DNA from: an uncultured Polaribacter sp.
Lineage (GTDB): Bacteria > Bacteroidota > Bacteroidia > Flavobacteriales > Flavobacteriaceae
DNA length: 64,000 bases
Direction of reading: 5' to 3'
NCBI RefSeq assembly: GCF_947503875.1
Contig: NZ_CANNFH010000001.1
Coordinates: 62,001-126,000 of the forward strand
The notes beneath the pieces are model-generated. The model was not told the origin of the DNA and did not search any database. It saw only the letters and a program-made list of their open reading frames with translations. The position numbers and the translations under genes were made by a program. Position 1 is the stretch's first letter, and every line of letters begins with the position of its first letter. Shown piece after piece: positions 38,171 to 51,915 of the stretch.

Positions 38171-40963
38171 ATGAAATTATTAAAAATAACAACCTTATTA
38201 ATTATAACTTTTGTTATAAATTCTTGTTCCATAAACTCAGTAAATAAAATAGATTTATCTGGTGAATGGATTGTTAAACTAGATTCTACTAATATAGGAA
38301 TAAGCAATAATTGGGCAAATATACTATTTACAGGAACAAGAATTACGCTACCTAACACTTTAGATGGCGCAGGTATTGGTAAACCAAGTACTTTAAAACC
38401 AGCCTTAAATAATTATGTAATGTCTAACTTAACAAGAAAGCATCAATACATTGGTAAAGCTTGGTATCAAAAGGAAATAGAAATACCTAATAATTGGAAA
38501 GGTAAAAATATTGAGTTAGGTTTAGAACGTATTATTTGGGAATCTTCAGTTTATGTAGATGGTAAACTTATAGGCAATGCTAATAGTTTGATTGGAAGTC
38601 ATAATTATAACCTAAGCAAACATCTAACTCCAGGTAAACACTTGCTAACGATATGTGTTGATAATTCTAATAAATTTCCGCTTATAAATGTAGCAGGAAC
38701 TATGTATCCAGATGTTGTAAATCAAGATATGGCCCATGCATATACCAATCATACCCAAATAAAATGGAACGGTATTTTAGGTGATATTTCTTTAAAAGCA
38801 TCTACAAGTACTACTCCTAAAAACGTTCAGGTTTATCCAAATTCTCAATTAGATAAACTAAAAGTTACTTTTGAACAATCTAATAATCTAGATGGAGCCG
38901 TAAAATTGGTTGTGAAAACTATAGATGGTGAAGAAGTTTTTAATAACAAAGTGCTCTCTTCAAAAAAAATAGATGGTAAATATACCTTAGAAATAGATAA
39001 ACCAGAAAACTTAAAGTTATGGGACGAGTTTAATCCTCATTTATACGATGTAATAGTTAAGACTAATACAGGTGAAGCAAAAGCACGATTTGGATATAAG
39101 TTTGTTAGTAGCGAAAAAGGAACTCTTCTTTTAAATGACAAACGAATTTTTTTAAGAGGTAATTTAGAGTGTGTTATTTTTCCTTTAACAGGTCACCCAC
39201 CAACAAAAAAAGAAGAATGGGCTAAATTAATAAAACAAGCCAAAGATTATGGATTAAATCATTTACGTTTTCATTCTTGGTGTCCACCAAAAGCTGCTTT
39301 TGAAGCTGCAGACGAAGCAGGATTTTATGTTCAAGTAGAGTTACCTCATTGGAGTTTAAAAGTAGGAGAGGATAAAAAAACAACAGCCTTTTTAAAGCAA
39401 GAAGCAGATAAAATGATTAAAGATTATGGAAATCATCCATCATTTATTTTTATGGCTTTAGGAAATGAATTACAAGGAGATATAAGTGTGTTAAATGATA
39501 TGGTAGCAGATTTAAAGCCAAAAGATAATAGACATTTATATGCAACAACAGCATTTTCTTTTCAGCAACCTACAGGAACAAGACCTGAAGCAGAAGATGA
39601 ATTTTTTATAGCACAATGGACAGACAAAGGATGGATTCGTGGCCAAGGAATTTTTAATGCAAAACCACCTCATTTTGATGCAGATTATACTTCTGGTAGC
39701 GAGCATATAAATATGCCTTTAGTATCTCATGAAATAGGGCAGTATTCTGTCTATCCAGATATGAGTGAAATTAAAAAGTACACAGGTGTTTTAAAACCGT
39801 TAAACTTTATAGCTGTTAAAAACGATTTAGAAAAAAAAGGATTGTTAGAATTGGCTCCAGATTTCACATACAATTCAGGGAAATTAGCTGCACTTTTATA
39901 TAAGGAAGAAATTGAGCGTGCATTAAAAACACCAAGCTTTGATGGTTTTCAATTATTGCAATTGCAAGATTTTCCTGGTCAAGGAACTGCTTTGGTTGGT
40001 TTGTTAAATGCTTTTTGGGAATCTAAAGGTGTTATTTCTGCAGAAGAATTTAGTCAGTTTAATAGCGAACTTGTTCCACTAATAAGATTTAAAAAGGCAG
40101 TTTATGAAACTGGAGAAACTTTTGAAGCTACCATTGAAATTGCAAATTTCTATAAAGATTTTAGTAATAAAACGATTAATTGGCAAATAACAGATGAAGC
40201 TGGAAATGAAGTTAAAAAAGGAAATTTAAGTAATATGAATTTAGCTATTGGAAATAATACAGATTTAGGTGTTATTAAATATGCTATTAATGCAAACAAA
40301 GCAAAAAAGCTAACAATTACAGTAAGTTTACAAGATACTAAATATAAAAATAGTTGGAGTATTTGGGTATATCCAAAGAAAACAATAACTACAAATAACA
40401 ATATACTTTTTACTACATCAATTATTGAAGCTGAAAATGCACTAAAAAATGGTAAAAAAGTTTTTTTAAACCCAGATTACAAAATTTTAAAAGGGATTAC
40501 AGGGCGTTTTGTTCCAGTATTCTGGAGTCCTGTCCATTTTCCAAATCAGCCAGCTACTATGGGAGTTATGTTAGATGATAAGCACCCAGCATTTAATGAG
40601 TTTCCAACAGATTCTCATACAGATTGGCAATGGTGGGATTTATGCATCAACTCAAAGTCGGTAATTGTAGATTCTATAAACACAAAACCTTTAGTTCGAG
40701 TAATCGATAATTTTGTAACAAATCATCATTTAACTAATTTATTTGAAGCTAAAGTAGGTAAAGGACAATTGGTTTTTTCTTCGATAGATTTAACCTCTAA
40801 TTTAAAAGATAGGCCAGTTGCAAGACAACTAAAACACAGTGTTTTAGAATATATGAATAGCAATAGTTTTAATCCTGTTAACAACATTAAAATTCAAGAT
40901 ATTAAATCACTAGTTTTAAAAGGAAAGCAGTCTAACTTTTCAGCAAAAGATATTTACAAATAA
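38171..40963 (+). CDS. Glycoside hydrolase family 2 protein (paralog of 28535..31378)
   Basis: FMALGNELQGD and LVSHEIGQYSVYP; colinear with the 28535 protein throughout. Confidence 0.85.
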   Translation: MKLLKITTLLIITFVINSCSINSVNKIDLSGEWIVKLDSTNIGISNNWANILFTGTRITLPNTLDGAGIGKPSTLKPALNNYVMSNLTRKHQYIGKAWYQKEIEIPNNWKGKNIELGLERIIWESSVYVDGKLIGNANSLIGSHNYNLSKHLTPGKHLLTICVDNSNKFPLINVAGTMYPDVVNQDMAHAYTNHTQIKWNGILGDISLKASTSTTPKNVQVYPNSQLDKLKVTFEQSNNLDGAVKLVVKTIDGEEVFNNKVLSSKKIDGKYTLEIDKPENLKLWDEFNPHLYDVIVKTNTGEAKARFGYKFVSSEKGTLLLNDKRIFLRGNLECVIFPLTGHPPTKKEEWAKLIKQAKDYGLNHLRFHSWCPPKAAFEAADEAGFYVQVELPHWSLKVGEDKKTTAFLKQEADKMIKDYGNHPSFIFMALGNELQGDISVLNDMVADLKPKDNRHLYATTAFSFQQPTGTRPEAEDEFFIAQWTDKGWIRGQGIFNAKPPHFDADYTSGSEHINMPLVSHEIGQYSVYPDMSEIKKYTGVLKPLNFIAVKNDLEKKGLLELAPDFTYNSGKLAALLYKEEIERALKTPSFDGFQLLQLQDFPGQGTALVGLLNAFWESKGVISAEEFSQFNSELVPLIRFKKAVYETGETFEATIEIANFYKDFSNKTINWQITDEAGNEVKKGNLSNMNLAIGNNTDLGVIKYAINANKAKKLTITVSLQDTKYKNSWSIWVYPKKTITTNNNILFTTSIIEAENALKNGKKVFLNPDYKILKGITGRFVPVFWSPVHFPNQPATMGVMLDDKHPAFNEFPTDSHTDWQWWDLCINSKSVIVDSINTKPLVRVIDNFVTNHHLTNLFEAKVGKGQLVFSSIDLTSNLKDRPVARQLKHSVLEYMNSNSFNPVNNIKIQDIKSLVLKGKQSNFSAKDIYK

Positions 40964-40994
40964 TAAATTAATTACAAATTTAAATTTTTTTAAT

Positions 40995-41876
40995 ATGAAA
41001 TCTAACAATCATAAAAATTACAAAACCCTTTTTGGTTTTTTTTTGCTAGCCTTTTTACTTTTTTCATGTACTGAAGATAATAGTACTTCTGCCGATGATG
41101 AACAATTTAATGATTTAGGAGATACAAATGCTCCACCAGCAAAACCTCTTTTAAGTTCTATAAATACAAGTGATTGGATACTTATGTTTGAAGATAATTT
41201 TGATAAGTTTGAGCCCACTAAATGGACAATAAATAATTCAACTAGGAGTAGAGCTGCTAGACCTGGAGTTGGTATTAACCAATGGTTTTGGAGACCTGAA
41301 AATGTAAGTTACAAAGATGGAAATCTAATTTTAAGAAGTGAAAAAGTTGGTAACGATGTAATGCATTGTGGAGGTGTCTTTACCAATAATTTATTCGAAT
41401 TTAAATATGGTTATATAGAAGCAAAGATAGATATCGCAGAAACTTTACTGGGAACACATACTGCACTTTGGTTGCAAGGAGATAATATGGGTAATGTTGA
41501 TGGTACAGGAAATGATGGTGCAGAAATAGATGTTTTTGAATCTGCTTGGATTGGAGATTATACCAAAAGTGTGGTACACATAGATGGTTATGGTGCTCAT
41601 CAAAAATCAAATACAAGACGTTATGAAACTCCTGGACTACATTCTGGTTACCATACTTTCGGGTTGCTTTGGAACGAAGATAAATTAGAAATTTATTATG
41701 ATGGACAATTTAAAACAAGGTATCAAGGAATTTGGGTTCCAAAGGTAGAAGAATTTCTTTGGTTGTCTACAGGAGCAAGTTTTGGAGGGCCTTCAAATAC
41801 TAATTTTCCCGAAAGAGAAATTGGAGAATATACAGAAGCCAAGGTTGATTATATTAGAGTTTGGAAGATGAATTAG
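40995..41876 (+). CDS. GH16-family glycoside hydrolase (lipoprotein)
   Basis: Catalytic motif DGAEIDVFESAW (ExDxxE), GYHTFGLLWNEDKLEIYYDG, lipobox LFSCTED. Confidence 0.88.
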   Translation: MKSNNHKNYKTLFGFFLLAFLLFSCTEDNSTSADDEQFNDLGDTNAPPAKPLLSSINTSDWILMFEDNFDKFEPTKWTINNSTRSRAARPGVGINQWFWRPENVSYKDGNLILRSEKVGNDVMHCGGVFTNNLFEFKYGYIEAKIDIAETLLGTHTALWLQGDNMGNVDGTGNDGAEIDVFESAWIGDYTKSVVHIDGYGAHQKSNTRRYETPGLHSGYHTFGLLWNEDKLEIYYDGQFKTRYQGIWVPKVEEFLWLSTGASFGGPSNTNFPEREIGEYTEAKVDYIRVWKMN

Positions 41877-41978
41877 CATTCAAAAAGTATTAATATCTAT
41901 GTTTTGAAGTTATTAATCCATTTATATTATTTTAAGAATATTTAGTTTTATAATTCAATTTTAACTAAATTTTAAATT

Positions 41979-42818
41979 ATGAAACAAAAAATTACTTTTT
42001 TATTTTTACTATTGTTAAGTTCATCTAGTTTGGTTTTCTCTCAAACGATGGTTAATGACTTCGAATCTGAAGAAACAGGATTACTAAATACTGGGGGTGG
42101 TATATCTAGTGCTATTGTTGCTAATCCTAATGCAACAGGAGAAAACACTACTGCTAACTGTCTAGAAATTAAAAGAACTGGGGCACAATGGTGGATTTTT
42201 CAGGGTATAGATGTTGTAGATATGGCTATCTCAGACACTGATACAAAGTTTATTAGTATGATGGTGCATTTTCCTATGCAGGCAGATATTGGTATTCGTC
42301 TAGATGCTCCTAATGATGATAGTAATGGAACATTAATTGTAAGACCTTTAAATGCTTACACAGAATTTAACCAATGGCAGCAAATGATTTTTGAAGTTAA
42401 AGATGGCCCTGATGCAAGTTCATTTACATTAGAAACTTTATTCAGAATTTCATTTCATCCTGATATGGGATTTGAAAATGACCCTGCTGGACAAATCCTT
42501 AACGATACAGACGCATTTGGTTATATAGACCAAATTCAAATTTTAGATGCAAATCCTTTAAGTACTGATAAATTTGAGTTTCAAAATAGTATCTCTTTAT
42601 ACCCGAATCCAGCTCAGTCTTCTTTTAAAGTAACGTCTAGAAATAATGTTGAAATTCAATCTGTATCTGTTTATACTGTATTAGGGAAGCAAATCAATAA
42701 TTTATCAAAATTGGATAAAAATCATTATGATATAAGTAATTTGGCTTCTGGTTTATATTTAGTTAAGGTTACTGATAGTAATGGAGGCATAGCATCTAAA
42801 AAATTATTTAAGAAATAA
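41979..42818 (+). CDS. T9SS-secreted protein with CBM-like domain
   Basis: Signal peptide; domain shared with 10088..12196; C-terminal sorting domain SLYPNPAQSSFKV...ISNLASGLYLVKVTDSNGGIASKKLFKK. Confidence 0.8.
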   Translation: MKQKITFLFLLLLSSSSLVFSQTMVNDFESEETGLLNTGGGISSAIVANPNATGENTTANCLEIKRTGAQWWIFQGIDVVDMAISDTDTKFISMMVHFPMQADIGIRLDAPNDDSNGTLIVRPLNAYTEFNQWQQMIFEVKDGPDASSFTLETLFRISFHPDMGFENDPAGQILNDTDAFGYIDQIQILDANPLSTDKFEFQNSISLYPNPAQSSFKVTSRNNVEIQSVSVYTVLGKQINNLSKLDKNHYDISNLASGLYLVKVTDSNGGIASKKLFKK

Positions 42819-42862
42819 TTTTAATTAATATTTTGCAAGTTTAGAATGTAAACTTAGTTTTA

Positions 42863-42897
42863 AAAAGAACGGATGTATATATCTGTTCTTTTTTTTT
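42863..42897 (+). terminator. Rho-independent terminator
   Basis: aaagaacggat...atctgttcttt hairpin followed by a T run. Confidence 0.65.
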
Positions 42898-42938
42898 ACA
42901 ATCAATTTTATATCATTAACATATTAATAAACGTTTAA

Positions 42939-46145
<3,207 letters not shown>

Positions 46146-46161
46146 ATTAAAAAGCTAAAAA

Positions 46162-47568
46162 ATGAGTAGATATTTTCTAGTGTTTTTAATGTCAATTGGC
46201 ATTTTATTTTCTTGTAAATCAGAAAAAAGTAATCAAGAAAAAAGTACTGAAAAACCTAATGTTATCGTTATTTTGGTTGATGATGCAGGTTATATAGATT
46301 TTGGTTTTATGGGAAGTAAAGATTTACAGACACCTCATATTGATGCTTTAGCAAAAAGTGGTGTAAAATTTACAGATGCACATGTTAGTGCAACAGTTTG
46401 TGCGCCTTCTAGAGCTGGCTTAATTACAGGAAAATACCAACAACGTTTTGGTTTTGAGGCTAATGGAACAGGAGGTATTGGCCTAAGTGATGATGTAACA
46501 ACTATTGCAGATGTTTTTAAAAATAATGGTTACAATACTTTTGCCTTAGGTAAATGGCATTTAGGTGAAAATGAATCAGATCATCCAAATAAAAGAGGAT
46601 TTGATGAGTTTTATGGATTTTTATCTGGTAGTCGTTCTTATTTTCCATTGGAAAAACCTTCCAAAGAGAAAATGCTACAGCATAATGGAAAACGAATTGT
46701 TTTTAATGGGTATATGACAGACGTCTTAGGAGATCAATCTGTAAAGTTTATTGAAACTTCAAAAGACAAACCATTTTTTATGTATTTATCATTCAATGCA
46801 GTACATACACCAATGCAAGCTAAACAAGAAGATTTAGATAGGTTTAACAACCATCCAAGAAAAAAGTTAGCTGCTATGACTTGGAGTTTAGACGAAAATG
46901 TTGGTAAATTATTAAAAAAGTTAGATGATCTAAATAAACGAAATAACACTTTAATCTACTTTTTAAGTGATAATGGAGGAGCTCATAATAATCAATCATT
47001 AACAGGACCTTTAAAAGGCTGGAAAGGGAATAAATTTGAAGGAGGGCATAGAGTACCATTTATTTTGTCCTGGCCTATAGAAATTAGTTCAAATGTTTCT
47101 TTTGATGGATTAACATCTTCATTAGATATTTTTTCTACTTCTATTTCTGCAGCAAAGATTAAAAACCAAAAAAGACTTCAATTAGATGGTGTAAACTTAA
47201 TTCCTTATTTAAAAGGTGAAAAACAAGGACATCCTCATCATAAACTTTTTTGGAGAAAATTAGATGAGTCTGCAGCAAGAGTAAGAGAATATAAAATAAT
47301 TAATCTTAAAGGTTTTGGCTCTGTGATGTATAACTTAAATAAAGATTTGGGAGAAACTATAGATCTTTCTCAAACGCATTCTAAAAAGTTCGACACTATT
47401 TTGTCTGTTTATAAAACCTGGGAAAATCAACTAATAAATCCTTTATGGATAGAGGAAAAACCTTGGATGGATGTAACATGGCATATTCATAAACAGCTTA
47501 TGAACAATAAAAATCCTGAATACAAAGATATCTGGAATCCTAATTTTTTAAATAAGTACAAAAAGTAA
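46162..47568 (+). CDS. S1-family sulfatase (lipoprotein)
   Basis: VILVDDAGYIDFGFMGS; TVCAPSRAGLITGKYQQRFG; LGKWHLGENE; FLSDNGGA. Confidence 0.95.
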   Translation: MSRYFLVFLMSIGILFSCKSEKSNQEKSTEKPNVIVILVDDAGYIDFGFMGSKDLQTPHIDALAKSGVKFTDAHVSATVCAPSRAGLITGKYQQRFGFEANGTGGIGLSDDVTTIADVFKNNGYNTFALGKWHLGENESDHPNKRGFDEFYGFLSGSRSYFPLEKPSKEKMLQHNGKRIVFNGYMTDVLGDQSVKFIETSKDKPFFMYLSFNAVHTPMQAKQEDLDRFNNHPRKKLAAMTWSLDENVGKLLKKLDDLNKRNNTLIYFLSDNGGAHNNQSLTGPLKGWKGNKFEGGHRVPFILSWPIEISSNVSFDGLTSSLDIFSTSISAAKIKNQKRLQLDGVNLIPYLKGEKQGHPHHKLFWRKLDESAARVREYKIINLKGFGSVMYNLNKDLGETIDLSQTHSKKFDTILSVYKTWENQLINPLWIEEKPWMDVTWHIHKQLMNNKNPEYKDIWNPNFLNKYKK

Positions 47569-47592
47569 AAAATAGCATTATTTGGTCAAAAA

Positions 47593-47636
47593 AAACATCC
47601 TTATCTAATTCTATAAATTTTTAGATAAGGATGTTT
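47593..47636. terminator. Bidirectional intrinsic terminator between convergent genes
   Basis: aaacatccttatctaa / ttagataaggatgttt perfect 16-bp stem with A and T flanks. Confidence 0.85.
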
Positions 47637-47654
47637 AATCTAGCATTACAAAAC

Positions 47655-48359
47655 TTAAAAATCGTTTACTTTAAAGTTCCATATTGGGCTATTCGTTTTA
47701 GCTCCTTTATCGTCTTTAACAATTACTTGCCAGTAGTAAGTAGTTTGTCGAGTATCAGCTGTTACTGTTAATGAGGTTTCTTCCATGTCCTCTTCTATTA
47801 AATCTAGTGCAGCTTTATCTTTTCCAAAATATATATCAAATTTTAAAGGGTCATTATCTACATCTGATGCAGACCATTTTAGATCAATATTATTTTCTCC
47901 ATCAAAATTTTGACCAACGAATGGAGCTATGTTACTAGCTGAAAAAGGCAAATTATTGCTATTAGGTACTTCTTCTGTATAAAATTGCGATATGATAGAG
48001 TATTCACCCACAATACCTTTGGTACTTTTAGCTCTAACTCTCCAATAGTAAGCAAATCCTTTTTCTAATGTAACAGTTTTAGATAAGGAAGTTTGTATTT
48101 CAGTCACAACAATATTGGTAAACTGATTATCAGTAGCAATTTCAAATTCGTAAATAATTGAGCTTCCGTCTTCGTTTGTAGATGCGTTCCAAGTAAAATT
48201 TAATGTATTGTCAATACATAGTTGATTTTGAGTAGGAAACGTTAATAAAGGTGTAGTTGGTGTACTACCATTTAATGTTTCTGAAGATTCATCATCAGCT
48301 TTAGAGGAACAAGATGACGAAATAATGATAAAAACTAATGTATATAATATTTTTTTCAT
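47655..48359 (-). CDS. Lipoprotein with fibronectin type III-like repeats
   Basis: Lipobox SSSCSSKADDES; paired FTWNAS...YWRVRAKS and LKWSASDVD...YYWQVIVKD repeats. Confidence 0.65.
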   Translation of the reverse strand: MKKILYTLVFIIISSSCSSKADDESSETLNGSTPTTPLLTFPTQNQLCIDNTLNFTWNASTNEDGSSIIYEFEIATDNQFTNIVVTEIQTSLSKTVTLEKGFAYYWRVRAKSTKGIVGEYSIISQFYTEEVPNSNNLPFSASNIAPFVGQNFDGENNIDLKWSASDVDNDPLKFDIYFGKDKAALDLIEEDMEETSLTVTADTRQTTYYWQVIVKDDKGAKTNSPIWNFKVNDF

Positions 48360-48361
48360 CT

Positions 48362-51300
48362 TTATTGTTTTAAAATTTTAATGGTTTCAATTTTTTCTAG
48401 ATGTAACCTTAAAAAATACATACCAGAAGGCATATCCTTTAGGTTAATCCTTATTTTATTATTTGTAATAGCATATTGTTTGCTAGATAGTAATTTTGAT
48501 GATGTAGAAAACAAATCAACTTTAATATTTTTACCTGAGTTTACTGGCAGGTTAATTTCTACATAATCTTTAGCTGGGTTTGGGAAAGCTTTTAAATCTA
48601 AAGATCCCATTACTTTGGTTACTTTTCCTTCACAAACAGCTTTTGACTTTATTTCTATAAAATCGCCATCATTTGCTCTTATGCTAAAATTAGTATTAGA
48701 TGTCTCAAGAACTTTGTTATTATTTATAAAAACAGTAAAAGGTGCTGTACCAGAATTTATTTCTACATCTAAAAACTTACTATTTGGTTTTTTAGAGGTT
48801 TTAGCAGATAAAAGACTAGAAGCTGCAACTTCTAAAGTTACACAATGTTGATAGCTAGTATTTAATATACCAATACAAATATTATAGTCTCCAGGTTCTA
48901 AATTAGGAATATTAAGTGCATCTGTAAAAGCGTAATTTACACCATTAACTGTTAAAGTGTAATTATGGTTGTATTTAGTATCAATTTTCAACTGTCCATT
49001 TTTACCTTGACAGGTTTCATCTGTAACTTGAATTTCAAAGTTATCAGCCGCAACAAAAATTGTTGAGAAATCTTCATTTAAAGTAAAGTCTATAATCCCA
49101 CTTCCATAAGTTGCAAAACGAACAACATTGGTATCTTCTATAAACTGCACATCTGTATATCCTACAGCATCTGGTACTGCTGCACCATCCATTTTAAACC
49201 ACTTATCTTGTTGTACAGAATAGACCCATGAACCATCAAATTCACAAGCAGCAAAAATAAATTGACCATTTGGAGATGCTTCTATGTCTACAACTCTATC
49301 TACGTCTAACCCATCATTATGATTTGTAAAAGATGCTCCACCATCTAATGATATTAAAAAGTTATTACCTCTACCAGCATAGTATACAGTAGCCTCATCT
49401 ATAGGGCTTGTAGCGATTACTGCTCTACGTTTTCTATGAGAGTTTTCACCTGTTGGCCAAGACCCAGCATAAGACGAATTAGAAAACGAATTACCACCAT
49501 CTGTAGAATACATAAATCTACCAGATTGAAGACCTACATACCATCTGTCTTTATTTACGTTTGAATAACCAAAACTATGAGCAGCTTCTGGAAAGACGAA
49601 AGAATGTAGTGTTTGTTCAACTGAACTACCATTGTAGGTCATTTTTTGTAATTGATTACCCCAAGGAATAAAAACTGCATCTTCAGATGAATTTGGGGAC
49701 GCAACCATACTTGTAGCTGCCCAGTTTGGGAAAAGGTTTCTTCTTGAAACAACTGTTCTAAAATTTCCACCATCACTTACAGAGCTTCTTCCAATTGCTC
49801 CATAATAATACCAGTACCAAGCAGATTCGCCATTGTTTGCAATTGTTACTCTTAAAACATCTGTATTGGCTTCTCTTTCAGCAGGAATTGGTTTAGTGAT
49901 GTCGTGATCTGGATTATCTATAAAACTTTGTGAACCTCTGTCTTGATTTGCTGTATAAACTCTATTATATTTTTCACTAGTATCAGCATCATAACACATT
50001 ATTGTTGGGTTTCCTCTACTTACACTAATCCAAGAATTCCAATCTTCTGATGTTGTTGAGTAATAGGTTCCAAAATCATATCCAGAGATAGTAAAGAAAC
50101 CACCATCTTCCTTGTCAAAAGTTTTAAAGTGTTGTACATCCCAAACATAAATGTCATTATTACTTAAAACATGTTTATTTCTAGTCCAATTAACACCATA
50201 ATCTGTAGATATCCATAATTCTACAAAACCTTTAAAAACAATGTTAGGTTTTGTTGGATGCACTTCTATAATATTCCTACCAGTATTGCTATCTGTTACT
50301 TTTTTTGTCCATGTTGCACCTTCATCACCAGAATAAAAAATATTGATATTATCATAGCTAATATAAAAGTGTGTATTACCATTTACAGTAGTTCCACTAA
50401 CTGCATCTAAAGATTTAATTGCTGTTGTTGTTGGTTGATGTATTAAATTAAAATCTGAATCATTTTCTCCCATTTTATATACAAATAGTTTTGAGTCACT
50501 AATTCTTCTTGCAAGAAGGTATACAGCTCTACTAGAATGTGGCTTAAGAATTTCTACATCATATGTATTACTTTTAAATGTTAAAGAAGAAGTTGTGTAA
50601 TTTAACCCATAGTCTGTAGAAATATACACATAATCATACCAAGCATTTGCGTCTGAAGAGTTTCTTCTAGCTCCATGAGCTACAATTCTTTTACTTGATC
50701 CTTTTTTAGTTACAAGAGTTGTGTAATTTGCATTACCTTCAAAAAAAGCGCCATTAGCATCTATCCATGTTCTACCTTCATCATCTGAAAATTCCATGGC
50801 TCCAGTACCTTTTTGGTTCAGCAATCTAAAATTGCCATTGGCTAAATTAACCCCATTAAATTTATCCCCTTCAAAACTTTTAGTTTGATTTCTAAGAGAC
50901 CATTTTATAGGTGCTTCTTCATCAATTTTATAAATATGCCCTGCAAAAGATACAATGAACATTTCTTCATTTACAGGGTCATATAAAGAACCGTCTGTTC
51001 TAAAGCCACCTTCGCTATAACCAGGGTTAGTTGAAGAAAACATATGTAAATATTTTTGATCCCAAACCCCTGTAAGCGTATTATTAGCATAAGAATATTG
51101 TTCAGATAGGGTAGAGGTCATGTTTTTTTTTGCACTTGCAAAATAAGCAGAGAAATCTTTAGAACTACTAAATTCAAAATTAGATTGTTTTACTTTTTCT
51201 ACCCACGAATTGTATTTTACTAATTCTATGTCACTTAAACTGGTTAAATCAAAAGCTTTTGGTAAAGCTTCTTTTTCCATTGCCATTTCATAGGCAATTT

Positions 51301-51457
51301 CTTCTTCGCTTTCCTCATAATCTTCAGCATACTCTTCATGATGGTAATCATCAATATAAGTTTCACTAATATTTAAAATGTTTTTATTTATTAGAATTAT
51401 TATAAATATACTTATTACACAAGTATACCCTATAAATTTGAAAGTATTTTTTTTCAT
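48362..51457 (-). CDS. T9SS-secreted beta-propeller (sortilin/Vps10-like) protein
   Basis: Multiple Asp-box-like segments (YSGDEGATW, STDYGVNW, STDGGNSF, SLDGGASF); C-terminal sorting domain LKAFPNPAKDYVEI...LKDMPSGMYFLRLHLEKIETIKILKQ. Confidence 0.75.
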   Translation of the reverse strand: MKKNTFKFIGYTCVISIFIIILINKNILNISETYIDDYHHEEYAEDYEESEEEIAYEMAMEKEALPKAFDLTSLSDIELVKYNSWVEKVKQSNFEFSSSKDFSAYFASAKKNMTSTLSEQYSYANNTLTGVWDQKYLHMFSSTNPGYSEGGFRTDGSLYDPVNEEMFIVSFAGHIYKIDEEAPIKWSLRNQTKSFEGDKFNGVNLANGNFRLLNQKGTGAMEFSDDEGRTWIDANGAFFEGNANYTTLVTKKGSSKRIVAHGARRNSSDANAWYDYVYISTDYGLNYTTSSLTFKSNTYDVEILKPHSSRAVYLLARRISDSKLFVYKMGENDSDFNLIHQPTTTAIKSLDAVSGTTVNGNTHFYISYDNINIFYSGDEGATWTKKVTDSNTGRNIIEVHPTKPNIVFKGFVELWISTDYGVNWTRNKHVLSNNDIYVWDVQHFKTFDKEDGGFFTISGYDFGTYYSTTSEDWNSWISVSRGNPTIMCYDADTSEKYNRVYTANQDRGSQSFIDNPDHDITKPIPAEREANTDVLRVTIANNGESAWYWYYYGAIGRSSVSDGGNFRTVVSRRNLFPNWAATSMVASPNSSEDAVFIPWGNQLQKMTYNGSSVEQTLHSFVFPEAAHSFGYSNVNKDRWYVGLQSGRFMYSTDGGNSFSNSSYAGSWPTGENSHRKRRAVIATSPIDEATVYYAGRGNNFLISLDGGASFTNHNDGLDVDRVVDIEASPNGQFIFAACEFDGSWVYSVQQDKWFKMDGAAVPDAVGYTDVQFIEDTNVVRFATYGSGIIDFTLNEDFSTIFVAADNFEIQVTDETCQGKNGQLKIDTKYNHNYTLTVNGVNYAFTDALNIPNLEPGDYNICIGILNTSYQHCVTLEVAASSLLSAKTSKKPNSKFLDVEINSGTAPFTVFINNNKVLETSNTNFSIRANDGDFIEIKSKAVCEGKVTKVMGSLDLKAFPNPAKDYVEINLPVNSGKNIKVDLFSTSSKLLSSKQYAITNNKIRINLKDMPSGMYFLRLHLEKIETIKILKQ

Positions 51458-51511
51458 AATGAAAAATGATTATTTAGACAAGTATAAAATTACCTAATAA
51501 CTAGAAGTTTA

Positions 51512-51545
51512 ATATGTATTATACCACTTTATATATGTATTATAC
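51512..51545 (-). promoter_or_regulatory. 21-bp-spaced direct repeat upstream of 51457
   Basis: atatgtattatac at 51512-51524 and again at 51533-51545. Confidence 0.5.
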
Positions 51546-51915
51546 TACTCATCTACTCCTTAAGCTAATTAATTTATTAGTTTAAGAAATTTTTAGAAAG
51601 CCATATATTAATGAATTTGGTATTGTTATGAAAATGCCAGAATTTGAAATGAATTTTAATTTTAATTAATTAAAATTGATTTTACAGCAACATGAGTTTG
51701 CTGAAAAATATAAGAAGTATAACTAAAAGAATATTGCAGCTAGAAGTAGTAGGATATTTAAAAATTATAAAAATTATAAAAATTATAAAAAAGCTATCCT
51801 AGATTATATTTTATTAAAATTCACAAAAGAGTTTAAAGCATTTGAAAAGAATGGCTTTATAAATAAAATATAAAGCCAAGACCAAAGTAAAATAAATAAA
51901 AATAATTTTTTAATA

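Noticed and set aside
51658-51677. Perfect 20-bp palindrome aattttaattaattaaaatt and nearby 9-bp tandem repeat aaaaattat x3
   Set aside because: Very AT-rich low-complexity sequence; chance is likely and no flanking promoter context supports a function
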